Shown: one piece after another, positions 37,304 through 45,626 of the stretch
How positions within the stretch are numbered: position 1 is the stretch's first letter
How the letters are laid out: each line of letters starts with the position of its first letter
Source of the DNA: Azoarcus sp. Aa7
GTDB lineage: Bacteria > Pseudomonadota > Gammaproteobacteria > Burkholderiales > Rhodocyclaceae
Direction of reading: 5' to 3'
NCBI RefSeq assembly: GCF_014822185.1
Contig: NZ_QVLR01000103.1
Location: 1-64,000 of the forward strand
DNA length: 64,000 nucleotides
Notes under the pieces: generated by a model
The model's input: only the letters and a program-made list of their open reading frames with translations
Told to the model about the DNA's origin: nothing
Database searches by the model: none
Position numbers and translations under genes: made by a program

Positions 37304-38968
37304 TCAGCGCCCTGCCCGCGCCGCCTCCGCCTCAGCAGCCTTCGCCCGGCTTGCGGCGTCCTGCTGCAGTGCCACCTTCTGGATCTTGCCGGTGGGCGTC
37401 ATCGGCATCGCGTCGAGCCTGACGAGCACCTCCGGGTACATGTACTTCATCGCCTTCTGCTCGCCGAAGAAGGCCTCCACCTCGGCCAGCGGAATGTCGC
37501 GCCCGTCGCGCGTCACGACATAGGCGCACACGCGTTCGCCGAGCCGCTCGTCGGGCATGCCGACCACCGCCGAATCGAGCACGTCCGGGTGCTGGCACAG
37601 CAGGTCCTCGATTTCCTTCGGATAGACCTTGGAGCCGCCGCGGTTGATGACCTCCTTCGCGCGCCCGGCGAAACACAGGTAGCCGTCGGCGTCGACGAAG
37701 CCGAGATCGCCGGTGTAGAACCAGCCCTCGTCGTCACGCGTCTCGGCCGTCTTCTGCGGCTGGTTGTGATAGCCGACGAACAGCGTCGGGCCGCGGAAGC
37801 AGATCTCGCCGACCTCGCCCGCCGGCATGTGGCGCGTGCGGTCCTTCTGGTCCACGATCTTGAGTTGCGCGCCGAACACCGGGCGGCCGACCGAATCACG
37901 CACCTTCTCGTCGGGATCGTCGGGCGAGGTGCGCGTATGCACGATCGTCTCGCCCATGCCATAGGTGTTGGCGGACTTGACGCCCCAGGTGCGCTGCAGC
38001 TCGGCGATCAGCTCGGGCGAGCTGCGCGCGCCGCCGACCGCCACCGACTTGATGCACGCGGTGTCGTACTTCGCGAAATCGGGGTGGCGCAGAATGCCAT
38101 ACAGGTGGGCCGGCGTTCCGGACAGCATCGTCACGCGGACCCGGTCGATCATCCCCAGCAGCTCGCCCGGGCTGTAGCGGTCGAGCACCACCATCGGGAA
38201 GCCGCCGAACACGCAATAGTAGGTCGTGAAATGGCCGAAGCTGTGCGTCATCGGCGAACACGCCAGCATCACCGTGTCGGCCGCCATGTACCCGGTCAGT
38301 TGGCGGATCAGCGACATGATGGTGTTGTGGGTGTGCAGGAAGCCCTTGGGGTTGCCCTCGGTGCCCGACGTGAAGTTCAGATAGAACACGTCGTCGGCGC
38401 GCGGTGCGATGCCTTCGAGGCGCTGCAGGTTGCCGCGGCCCTCCTCGATCAGCGCCGCGAGACCGCATTCGTCCGCGCCCTTCGGCTCGCCACGCGCGAC
38501 GATGAAGTGACGCAGCCCCGGCAGTTGCGGGCGCACCGAGCGGATCATGTCGGCATAGCCGAAATCCTTGAAGGAATCGGCCACGATCACCGCATCCGTC
38601 CCGCAGAACTGGAACAGGTTGGTGATCTCGCGCTCGCGGAACACCGTGTGCGTCGGCTGGATCACCGCGCCGATGCGCGACAGCGCGATCTGCAGGAAGC
38701 AGAACTCCACCCAGTTCGGCAGCTGCACCGCGACGATGTCGCCCGGTCCGATGCCGATCCCCAGCAGGCCCGCGGCGAGCGCATCCGATTCGGCCTTGAA
38801 CTCGGCGAAGGTGTAGCTGCGCGTCGTCGTGATCAGCGCCGTCCGGTCGGGACTGCGCGCGACCGTGTCGTCCAGCCCCTGGTGCAGGGTGTAGTCGGTC
38901 CACAGGCCGGCGTCGCGCCAGGTCTTGCCGTAGGTCTCGGAAAAGCGGGGAAACTGGTGTCGAGTCAT
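37304..38968 (-). CDS. AMP-forming acyl-CoA ligase
   Basis: A 554-residue member of the ANL superfamily. Motifs in order are the phosphate loop LNFTSGTEGNPKGF, YGMGE, YTGDLGF (Asp binding ribose), GRAKEVINRGGSKVYPKEIE and PTGKIQKVA with the catalytic Lys. It activates a carboxylic acid as its CoA thioester, probably the entry acid of the pathway or a ring-opened intermediate. It resembles medium-chain and cyclohexanecarboxylate ligases rather than long-chain FadD, but that is a loose impression. First gene of the unit that also encodes LLM enzymes, dehydrogenases and the F420 pathway. Confidence 0.92.
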   Translation of the reverse strand: MTRHQFPRFSETYGKTWRDAGLWTDYTLHQGLDDTVARSPDRTALITTTRSYTFAEFKAESDALAAGLLGIGIGPGDIVAVQLPNWVEFCFLQIALSRIGAVIQPTHTVFREREITNLFQFCGTDAVIVADSFKDFGYADMIRSVRPQLPGLRHFIVARGEPKGADECGLAALIEEGRGNLQRLEGIAPRADDVFYLNFTSGTEGNPKGFLHTHNTIMSLIRQLTGYMAADTVMLACSPMTHSFGHFTTYYCVFGGFPMVVLDRYSPGELLGMIDRVRVTMLSGTPAHLYGILRHPDFAKYDTACIKSVAVGGARSSPELIAELQRTWGVKSANTYGMGETIVHTRTSPDDPDEKVRDSVGRPVFGAQLKIVDQKDRTRHMPAGEVGEICFRGPTLFVGYHNQPQKTAETRDDEGWFYTGDLGFVDADGYLCFAGRAKEVINRGGSKVYPKEIEDLLCQHPDVLDSAVVGMPDERLGERVCAYVVTRDGRDIPLAEVEAFFGEQKAMKYMYPEVLVRLDAMPMTPTGKIQKVALQQDAASRAKAAEAEAARAGR

Positions 38969-39112
38969 GTCCGTCGAAAGCTTCCGTTGATGATCACAAA
39001 CGGGTCACACATCCGGACAGACCGCTACGTTCCCGGTCACGGACATCCCTGCCATCGGCAGGAAGCTGCATCCGTTCCGGGGAGTCTCCTGTCCCCGCGA
39101 CCCGCCCTTAAA

Positions 39113-39170
39113 AAACCGACGTGTCTGTTTGTTGTTATGGGGATCATAGCACACGGTTTACCGTTGTAAA
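39113..39170 (-). promoter_or_regulatory. Promoter of the ligase-LLM-F420 unit with AAAC-N10-GTTT operator
   Basis: Minus strand: TTTACA (39165-39170), 16 bases, TATGAT (39143-39148). The operator-like 18-mer AAACCGACGTGTCTGTTT (39113-39130) starts about 13 bases downstream of the -10, covering the early transcribed region. The ligase ATG is 145 bases further on. This single promoter appears to serve ten genes down to cofE at 27137, as no longer gap or terminator interrupts them. A related half site (GTCTGTTT, 39197-39204) lies upstream. Confidence 0.65.
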
Positions 39171-39236
39171 CGGCTGCGCCGCAAATTTCAATCACGTCTG
39201 TTTTTAATTTTAACGAGACGCCGCGGCGCGGCGAGC

Positions 39237-39794
39237 TCAGGCGCCGCGAAGCACGCGGTACGAGGGGTCGGAAAGGTCGCGCGAGCCCGCGGTGAGGGCA
39301 ATGCCGGGCCGTACAGGCCGGATGAGGGGCGGATCGGCAAAATCGGCCAGGGTGTGCTCCACCCGCTCGACGCGGTTCCAGTCGAGAACGGACTGGCGGT
39401 GGCGGATCGCCCACACGTCGTCGATGCACTCGAAGCGGTCGAGATAGCGCCCGCCGGCGAGTATGTCATACAGGCCATCGCGCCACGGCACCTGCAGCAC
39501 GAGGTTCCAGTAGGTCTCGACACCCGCCCTGTCGCCATCAAGCTCGATCAGGATATTGCTGACGGCATGGCGGGTGACGACCATTTCCGCATGCACCGGC
39601 CACAGCCATTCGACAAAGCCCTCCGCCGAACCGGCGTACAGCGGGCCGTGGTCGTCGGTGCCGCCGGGATGCCAGCACGACAGGGTCAGCTCCCTGTCCA
39701 TGCGGTCCATGCCCCGGCAGTAGCGGTGAATCACCTCGGTGATCGCACAGCGTGCCGCCACCTCCGCGGCGGTGGGTGTTCTTGCGCCCATCAT
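39237..39794 (-). CDS. SnoaL-like (NTF2-fold) protein
   Basis: A 185-residue protein of the SnoaL_4 type: a helix with VIHRYCRGMDRMDRELTLSCWHPGGTDDHG, then a curved sheet with GRYLDRFECIDDVWAIRHR. The group includes isomerases, dehydratases and hydrolases acting on polycyclic or terpenoid compounds, plus many of unknown function. The conserved Tyr/Asp/His pattern of the first helix is present. Last gene of the unit starting at 48340. Two closely similar proteins lie at 47813 and, more distantly, 44078 and 52475. Confidence 0.78.
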   Translation of the reverse strand: MMGARTPTAAEVAARCAITEVIHRYCRGMDRMDRELTLSCWHPGGTDDHGPLYAGSAEGFVEWLWPVHAEMVVTRHAVSNILIELDGDRAGVETYWNLVLQVPWRDGLYDILAGGRYLDRFECIDDVWAIRHRQSVLDWNRVERVEHTLADFADPPLIRPVRPGIALTAGSRDLSDPSYRVLRGA

Positions 39795-39852
39795 CTTCTC
39801 CCGTTTCTTGACGGGCCGGACCGCGGCCCGGATGCCAGTGGATGCCTGCGCC

Positions 39853-40629
39853 TCAGGCCGGTGCGCCGGGCGCGAGCTCCAGGAAACCGCCGGCCGTCAT
39901 GCCGCCATCGACGGCGATCTCGGCCCCGCACAGATAGGTCGATTCGTCACTGGCGAGGAACAGGCTGACATTGGCGACCTCTTCCGGCCGGCCGATGCGC
40001 TGGATCGGCTGACGCCGGAACACGCGCTCCCACACCTCCGCAGGCACCACGTCGGTACCGGCCATCGGCGTATCGACCGCGCCGGGGTGGACGGAGTTGA
40101 CGCGCACCCCGCGCGGCCCGAACTCCATCGCGGCAACCTTGGTGAGGCCACGCAGGCCCCACTTGCTCGAACCGTAGGCGGCCATGCCGTTGGTGCCGTG
40201 CAGGCCCTCGGTCGAGGAGATGTTGATGATCGAACCCTTGCCGCGCGCGAACATCTGCGGGGCGACCGCCTGCATGCCGAGAAAGGCGCCCGTGAGGTTG
40301 ACGGCCAGCACTTTCTGGAAGGTGGCCGGATCGAGGTCGACGATCGTGCCGACAAGGCAGATGCCGGCATTGTTCACCAGCACGTCCACCCCGCCGAAAC
40401 GCTCGACCGCCTGTGCAACGCACGCCTTCCAGGCGGCCGCGTCGGAGACGTCGAGATGCACGAAATGCGCCGCGGTGCCCAGTTCGTCGGCCAGCGCATG
40501 CCCTTCCGAATCGAGCACGTCGGCGATGACCACCCGCCCCCCTTCCGCGACGAATCGCCGCACCGTCGCCTCGCCCATGCCGCGTGCGCCGCCCGTGACG
40601 ATGGCCGTCTTTCCCTCGATACGCCCCAT
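39853..40629 (-). CDS. Short-chain dehydrogenase/reductase
   Basis: A 258-residue classical SDR with IVTGGARGMGEATV, VNNAGI, catalytic YGSSK and EIAVDGGMTAGG at the end. It resembles 3alpha/20beta-hydroxysteroid dehydrogenase-type SDRs that act on ring alcohols or ketones with NAD(H). It is transcribed after the amidohydrolase gene and before the SnoaL-like gene. The exact substrate is unknown. Confidence 0.88.
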   Translation of the reverse strand: MGRIEGKTAIVTGGARGMGEATVRRFVAEGGRVVIADVLDSEGHALADELGTAAHFVHLDVSDAAAWKACVAQAVERFGGVDVLVNNAGICLVGTIVDLDPATFQKVLAVNLTGAFLGMQAVAPQMFARGKGSIINISSTEGLHGTNGMAAYGSSKWGLRGLTKVAAMEFGPRGVRVNSVHPGAVDTPMAGTDVVPAEVWERVFRRQPIQRIGRPEEVANVSLFLASDESTYLCGAEIAVDGGMTAGGFLELAPGAPA

Positions 40630-40686
40630 GCTGCCTCCCTTCCCCGTATGTGTTGTGATGAAGCCCCTGCAGCCCGGCGCCCCGCC

Positions 40687-41613
40687 TCAGGCGCGGTCCA
40701 GCGCCAGAAAGCGGCGGGCGTTGTCGTAGAGCACCTTGTGTTTGGTCGATTCGCCGATCTCGAGCTGCAGGAACTCCTCCTTGCAGCGGCGCAGGCCGAG
40801 GCCGTTGGTGCCGAACATCACCTTGTCGCGGCCACGGCCGGAATCCATGAACTTCACGAGGCGGTCGTCCAGCCCCTTCGGGAAATAGCCCGAGATGTCG
40901 CCATACACGTTGGGGTGGCGCCACAGCATCGAACACCACTCGTCCACCCACGGCCAGCCCGTGTGCGACAGGTTGATGCGCAGTTCCGGAAACTCGATCG
41001 CGACATCGTCGGCGAGCATCGGGCGGCCGCAGTCGGACGGCAACACCTCGGCCGAATGCCCGACCTGGAAGCCCACCGCGATGTCCAGTTCGACGCACTT
41101 GGCGTAGAGGGGATAGAAACGGCGGTCGTTGGGCGGAAGGCCGTAGGACAGCGGGTGGAACCACACGTAGTTGAAGCCGTATTCCCGCACGACATGCTCG
41201 ATTACGCGCAGGCTCTCGGTGATGCGGAACGGGTCATAGCTGGCCGCGCCCATGATGCGGCCGCCCGATTCGCGGATCGCCTCGCCGATCGGTTCGACCG
41301 GGCTGTTGAGGATGAAGTCGCGGTGGTAGTAGTACGACCACATCTTGGTTGCGCACACCGACACTTGCTCGTAGCCGTACTCGTCCATGCTCGCGAGGCA
41401 GGCCGCGACCGAACCGTGGCCGGCCAGCGTGTCGCCCGCTTCGTCCTCCTTCGCCTCCTTGCGCCGCCCCGACTCGTCGGCGAGCGACTTGAAGGTCGTG
41501 CGCAGCATGATCTGGAATTCGCGAAACTCGAACGGCACGGTCGCGAGATCGCTACGGATCTCGCGCAGGTGGTTCATGATGTCGATCGTCGGATAGTCGT
41601 TGAGATTGCTCAT
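40687..41613 (-). CDS. Amidohydrolase-2 family metal-dependent hydrolase
   Basis: A 308-residue TIM-barrel protein of the amidohydrolase-2 type. Recognisable parts are NYVWFHPLSYGLPPNDRRFYPLY, the strand with INLSHTGWPWVDEWCS (metal His), NVYGDISGYFP and the C-terminal DKVMFGTNGLGLRRC. The first HxH metal motif is replaced by DIMNHL near the start, as in some decarboxylases and C-C hydrolases of this family. A ring-opening or decarboxylating step is plausible, but only by family. ATG 41613 has GGTG six bases upstream. Confidence 0.75.
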   Translation of the reverse strand: MSNLNDYPTIDIMNHLREIRSDLATVPFEFREFQIMLRTTFKSLADESGRRKEAKEDEAGDTLAGHGSVAACLASMDEYGYEQVSVCATKMWSYYYHRDFILNSPVEPIGEAIRESGGRIMGAASYDPFRITESLRVIEHVVREYGFNYVWFHPLSYGLPPNDRRFYPLYAKCVELDIAVGFQVGHSAEVLPSDCGRPMLADDVAIEFPELRINLSHTGWPWVDEWCSMLWRHPNVYGDISGYFPKGLDDRLVKFMDSGRGRDKVMFGTNGLGLRRCKEEFLQLEIGESTKHKVLYDNARRFLALDRA

Positions 41614-41694
41614 GTCGCTCACCGGGCCGCCAGCGGGCGGTCCTCGTCGTTCAGTGTTGCGGGTCCGGCGATCCCCTGCCGGTCGTGTCGCGTC

Positions 41695-42501
41695 TCATGC
41701 CAGCAGCCTCGCCTGCAGGCCGGCGCGGGTGCTGCCGTCCAGCCCGCCCGCCACCGCGAGGTAGCGGTCGATCGAACCGTATTCCTTGTCGATGCGCTGC
41801 AGCGCCGCGTCGAGGTATTCCGCCTCGACGCCGAAGAGCGCATCCATCATCGCGGCATCGGGTTCGCGGCCCACCTGGCTGCGCACGATGTCGCCGAGCG
41901 TCTCCTCGAGGCGGGGATTGCGCGCCGCGCGCGCGGTGCGCAGGTAGTCCTCGTACACCGCCTCGCGCGGCACACCGAGCGCGAACAGCAGCATCGCCGC
42001 GATGAAGCCGGTGCGGTCCTTGCCCACCGTGCAGTGCAACACCGCGGGCGGGCAGTCCGCGTCGGCGAGCCGCGCGAACAGGCCCGCGAGGTGCCCGGCG
42101 AACGCTACCGGCATCACGGCATAGGTCGTCCGCAGCATCTCGCGCGCGCCCTCCGGGTCCGGCCGCGCGCGCAGGATGGAGATCAGCGGCTGGTTGCCGG
42201 CACGCAGGTCCGCGTCGATGTCGCAGGACAGCAGCTCCGGCCGCCCGCCTGCCGGCCAGCGGCTGGGCTGGGTATGCTTTTCGTGCGCGCTGCGCACGTC
42301 GATCACCAGCCCGATCGCCAGCTCGCGCAGGATGTCGAGATCGCGGTCGGTGAGCCACGTCAGCGACTCGGAGCGGTACACCAGGCCGTGCCGCACGACC
42401 CGGCCCTCCCCGTTGCGGTAGCCGCCGAGGTCGCGGAAATTGGGCGCACCGTCGAGTCCGACGCGCCCTTGCGCGGCATTGCCCACCTTGTCGGCACTCA
42501 C
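41695..42501 (-). CDS. Tyrosine/serine phosphatase-like protein
   Basis: A 268-residue protein of the Y_phosphatase3 type. NFRDLGGYRNGEGRVVRHGLVYRSE marks the N-terminal part; the P-loop HCTVGKDRTG has nucleophile Cys157 and Arg163. The family dephosphorylates proteins, phosphoinositides or small molecules. Its start overlaps the upstream SDR stop by four bases, tying it to the catabolic unit. In a regulon with two predicted acyl-CoA kinases, a metabolite phosphatase role is possible; regulation by protein dephosphorylation is the alternative. Confidence 0.8.
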   Translation of the reverse strand: MSADKVGNAAQGRVGLDGAPNFRDLGGYRNGEGRVVRHGLVYRSESLTWLTDRDLDILRELAIGLVIDVRSAHEKHTQPSRWPAGGRPELLSCDIDADLRAGNQPLISILRARPDPEGAREMLRTTYAVMPVAFAGHLAGLFARLADADCPPAVLHCTVGKDRTGFIAAMLLFALGVPREAVYEDYLRTARAARNPRLEETLGDIVRSQVGREPDAAMMDALFGVEAEYLDAALQRIDKEYGSIDRYLAVAGGLDGSTRAGLQARLLA

Positions 42502-43241
42502 GGCTTCTGTACCGCCCCGCCGTCGACGATGAAGCCCTGACCGCTGACGAAACCGGCGCCATCCGATGCCAGGAACACCGCCACCGGCGCGATGTCGTCC
42601 GGCTGGCCGAGGCGACCCAGCGCCGCCTTGGCTTCCCAGAAGGTGCGGAAGGCGTCGTCCTGGGCGAAGGCGTCACGGGTGATCCCGGTCACCACCGCAC
42701 CCGGCTGGATGAGGTTCGCGGTAATTCCGTACTGGCCCAGTTCGCTGGCGAGGCACTTGGTCAGGCCGGCCACGCCGTGCTTCGTCGTCGCGTAGGCCGA
42801 CAGCCCGGCCGAACCGAAGGACGACATCACCGAGCCGATGTTGATGATGCGCCCCGCCTTGCTCGCCTTGAGCAGCGGCAGCGCATCACGGCACAGGCGG
42901 AACACGAGGGTGAGGTTGATCAGCACCGTCTGGTCCCACAGTGCGTCGCTGGTTTCCTCCAGCAGGGCGTATGGGGCCACACCGGCGTTGTTCACCAGCA
43001 CGTCGACACGTCCCCAGCGCTCCCCGGCCGTTTTCAGGATCTGTTCGACGGCACCCGGCGCGGTCAGGTCGGCCTGCATCGTCACCAGACCGGGCCGTCG
43101 CGCATCCTCCGCCGAAAACGCACTGCGATCGACCGCCAACACCTCGGCACCGGCTTCGAGGAAGGCATGCGCAATCGCCTGGCCGATGCCCGACGCTGCT
43201 CCCGTCACCAGCGCGACGCGTTTTTCCAGCACTTTTTCCAC
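42498..43241 (-). CDS. Short-chain dehydrogenase/reductase
   Basis: A 247-residue SDR with LVTGAASGIGQAIA, VNNAGV, catalytic YATTK and FIVDGGAVQKP at the C-terminus. The start is probably GTG 43241, eight bases after GGAG; a GTG at 43259 lacks a site. Its end overlaps the phosphatase start. Substrate unknown, one of eight classical SDRs in the minus-strand region. Confidence 0.86.
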   Translation of the reverse strand: MEKVLEKRVALVTGAASGIGQAIAHAFLEAGAEVLAVDRSAFSAEDARRPGLVTMQADLTAPGAVEQILKTAGERWGRVDVLVNNAGVAPYALLEETSDALWDQTVLINLTLVFRLCRDALPLLKASKAGRIINIGSVMSSFGSAGLSAYATTKHGVAGLTKCLASELGQYGITANLIQPGAVVTGITRDAFAQDDAFRTFWEAKAALGRLGQPDDIAPVAVFLASDGAGFVSGQGFIVDGGAVQKP

Positions 43242-43266
43242 GTTCAGCTCTCCACGCACAGGGGGT

Positions 43267-44064
43267 TCAGATCGAGGTGCCGCCGTTCACATCGAGCATC
43301 GCGCCGGTAATGCCGCCGCCGTCCTCGGACGCCAGCAGCACCGCCATCGCCGCCACCTCGGCGACGGTGTTCAGGCGCTTGATCGCCGCGTTCTTGGCGT
43401 ACTCGACCTTGTAGTCCTCGTACGAGATCCCGTGCGTTTCGGCGACCTTCGGGCCGACGGTCATCATCAGGTCGGTCTCGACCGCACCGGCGAGGATGGC
43501 GTTGCAGGTAATGCCGATCGGCCCGTTCTCGAACGCGACCGCCTTCGTGAAGCCGTTGATGGCGTGCTTGTTCGTGATGTAGTGGGACACGGCGATCTTG
43601 TTCGCCTGGCGCCCCTCGACCGAGGAGATGTTGATGATGCGGCCCCACTTCTTCGGGATCATGTAGCGCAGCGCACGCCGCGTGCCCCAGAAGGTCGCGT
43701 TGAGCATCCAGTTGAGGGCCTCGTTCCACGCCTCGTCGGAGAGATCCACGACGGGGTTGAAGCCCGACGAGCCGCCGGCGTTGTTCACCAGGATGTCGAT
43801 GGTGCCGTAGCGTTCCACGGTCTTGTCGATGAAGGCTTCGACGTCGGCCTGCTTCGTGACGTCGCCGGCGATGAAATACGCGTTGTCGCCGGCATTCATC
43901 TCCTCGATCGCCTGGCGGCCCTTGGCCTCCGAACGCCCGCTGATCGCGACCTTTGCGCCTTCCGCGAGGTAGGCCTCGGCGATGCCGCGCCCGATACCGC
44001 GGGTGGCACCGGTGATCGCGACCACCTTGCCGGCCAGCTTGCCGGCCTTCGCTGCGTTACTCAT
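43267..44064 (-). CDS. Short-chain dehydrogenase/reductase
   Basis: A 265-residue SDR with AITGATRGIGRGIA, VNNAGG and catalytic YITNK. Unlike its neighbours it has longer insertions after the active site (ETDLMMTVGPKVAETHGISYEDYKVEYAKN, residues split here), suggesting its own substrate pocket. GGGAG lies just upstream of ATG 44064. It follows a SnoaL-like gene by 13 bases. Confidence 0.86.
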   Translation of the reverse strand: MSNAAKAGKLAGKVVAITGATRGIGRGIAEAYLAEGAKVAISGRSEAKGRQAIEEMNAGDNAYFIAGDVTKQADVEAFIDKTVERYGTIDILVNNAGGSSGFNPVVDLSDEAWNEALNWMLNATFWGTRRALRYMIPKKWGRIINISSVEGRQANKIAVSHYITNKHAINGFTKAVAFENGPIGITCNAILAGAVETDLMMTVGPKVAETHGISYEDYKVEYAKNAAIKRLNTVAEVAAMAVLLASEDGGGITGAMLDVNGGTSI

Positions 44065-44077
44065 GACTTCTCCCGTT

Positions 44078-44494
44078 TCAGGTCTTGGCGATGCCAAGTG
44101 ATTTATGGATGGCACCGCTGTCGTGGTAGTCGGCTTCGCGAGTGACCACGCCGTTGCTGATCTCGAGGAAGCTCATCCCCTCGGAACGCCACTTCCGCCC
44201 GCGCGCGCCGGGGCCGAACATGTCGTCCTGCACCGTTGCGCTCATCACCCAGCTGAGGGCGACCCCCTTGTCGTTCACCCAGTACTGGTCGGGCAGCAGC
44301 ACGAGATCGGGCCACAGCGCGAGGCCCTCGGCAAAGAATTTGCGGATGGTGTCCCAGCCGCGGTGTTCGCCGCCGACGATGTCGTACAGCACGCAGTCCG
44401 GGGCGAGATACGGTTTCGGCGCATCGGCGTTGCCGCTGCTCCAGGCGGCAAACAGCTTTTCGGCCAGGTCGATGCGCGGATCGCGTTGACTCAT
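44078..44494 (-). CDS. SnoaL-like (NTF2-fold) protein
   Basis: A 138-residue single-domain NTF2-like protein: LAEKLFAAWSSGNADAPKPYLAPDCVLYDIVGGEHRG (read in two parts) forms the first helix and strand, and SEGMSFLEISNGVVTREADYHD the last strands. Such proteins can be cyclases, isomerases or dehydratases without cofactors. It differs from the SnoaL_4 type proteins at 39237 and 47813 but resembles that at 52475-52966. AGGAG lies nine bases upstream of the ATG. Confidence 0.75.
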   Translation of the reverse strand: MSQRDPRIDLAEKLFAAWSSGNADAPKPYLAPDCVLYDIVGGEHRGWDTIRKFFAEGLALWPDLVLLPDQYWVNDKGVALSWVMSATVQDDMFGPGARGRKWRSEGMSFLEISNGVVTREADYHDSGAIHKSLGIAKT

Positions 44495-44545
44495 GAATCG
44501 CTTCTCCTTGTCAGGCAGTAAGGGGTTGGTCGTGCGACCGGGCGC

Positions 44546-45583
44546 TCACTTCCAGCGGTCCGGTCCGGACAGCACCGCCTTGATGCGCCGCGCGACCTCG
44601 GCCTCGTAGTCGAAATCCCAGGTCGCCTGCCACATCGCGTCGACGCGCGGCGTCGCGTCGTCGGCCAGGCCCTGCCGCAGGAACCACTCGTAGGTGTGCA
44701 CGTGGCCCGTGCGGAAGTCGTAGCGCGGCTTGAAGCCGAGCAGACGACCGGCCTTTTCGATGCTCAGCGAGCTGTGGAAGAACTGTCCGGCCAGGTGCCC
44801 GAAGGCCGGCTTCGTCAGGTGCGGCAGCAGGTCGTCGGGCACCGGCACGATCTCGGGCGTCGCGCCGACGATTTCCGCGAGCGTGCGCACATATTCGTTC
44901 ACCGTCACGGCCTCGGCGGTGATGTTGAAGATCTCGCCGGCCGCCGCGCGGTTGCCGACGCAGCTCGCCATCGCCTCGCACAGATCGTCGACATGACCGT
45001 AGGACACGGTCACCAGCCCGCCATGCGGCACGAGGATCGGCCGCCCTTGGCGCAGACGGACGAACATCGGCGTTTCCATGTCGAAGATGTTGTTGTCCGG
45101 GCCGTAGATCGCCGCCGGGCGGATCACCGTCGCCGGGAAGCCGGTCTTCTGGTGGCGCTTCATCAGCTCGCGCTCCATCGCCGCCTTGAAGCCGCCGTAG
45201 GTCGCCGGTCCTTCGGTCGAGTCCGGGTCCTCCTCGCGCCACGGAAACACACCGCGCCCCTGTTCGTAGGCCATGATCGAGCTGGTGTAGACGTAGCTGC
45301 CGGTGTGGCCGTCGAACAGGTCCAGCAGCGTCTGCACATCCTCGCCGCCCGACGCCATGACGAAACCGGACACGTCGAACACCGCATCCCAGTCGGTGCC
45401 GCGCAAGGCCGCGCGCATCGACTCGGCGTTGGTGCGGTCGGCCACGATCTGCTTCACGCCCGCCGGCAGCTGCGCCGGCGTCTTGCCGCGGTTGAGCACG
45501 CTGACGTCGTGCCCGCCCGCCACCAGCGTCTGCACCATGTGCTTGCCGACGAATACCGAGCCCCCGAGTACCAATGCTTTCAT
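44546..45583 (-). CDS. NAD-dependent epimerase/dehydratase family protein (extended SDR)
   Basis: A 345-residue extended SDR. The N-terminal VLGGSVFVGKHMVQTL binds NAD(P); the catalytic triad is suggested by VYTSSIMAYE and the YGGFK motif. The C-terminal half has the sugar-epimerase-like fold. In catabolic clusters this family often contains 3beta-hydroxysteroid dehydrogenase/isomerase-like enzymes, an attractive but unproven reading here. ATG 45583 follows GGAGG by eight bases; the open frame extends upstream without a site. Confidence 0.82.
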   Translation of the reverse strand: MKALVLGGSVFVGKHMVQTLVAGGHDVSVLNRGKTPAQLPAGVKQIVADRTNAESMRAALRGTDWDAVFDVSGFVMASGGEDVQTLLDLFDGHTGSYVYTSSIMAYEQGRGVFPWREEDPDSTEGPATYGGFKAAMERELMKRHQKTGFPATVIRPAAIYGPDNNIFDMETPMFVRLRQGRPILVPHGGLVTVSYGHVDDLCEAMASCVGNRAAAGEIFNITAEAVTVNEYVRTLAEIVGATPEIVPVPDDLLPHLTKPAFGHLAGQFFHSSLSIEKAGRLLGFKPRYDFRTGHVHTYEWFLRQGLADDATPRVDAMWQATWDFDYEAEVARRIKAVLSGPDRWK

Positions 45584-45626
45584 GCTGTCGCCTCCACCCT
45601 GTCTGTTTTTTTCCTGCGTTGCGATC

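Noticed and set aside
39195-39218. GTCTGTTT ... AACGAGAC as a second operator upstream of the ligase promoter
   Set aside because: The half sites point the opposite way to the other five copies and the spacing differs; kept only as a half-site remark.
45592-45610. GTCTGTTTTTTT upstream of the epimerase gene as a sixth operator
   Set aside because: There is no AAAC partner ten bases away, and the gene lies within a continuous unit; only a chance half site.
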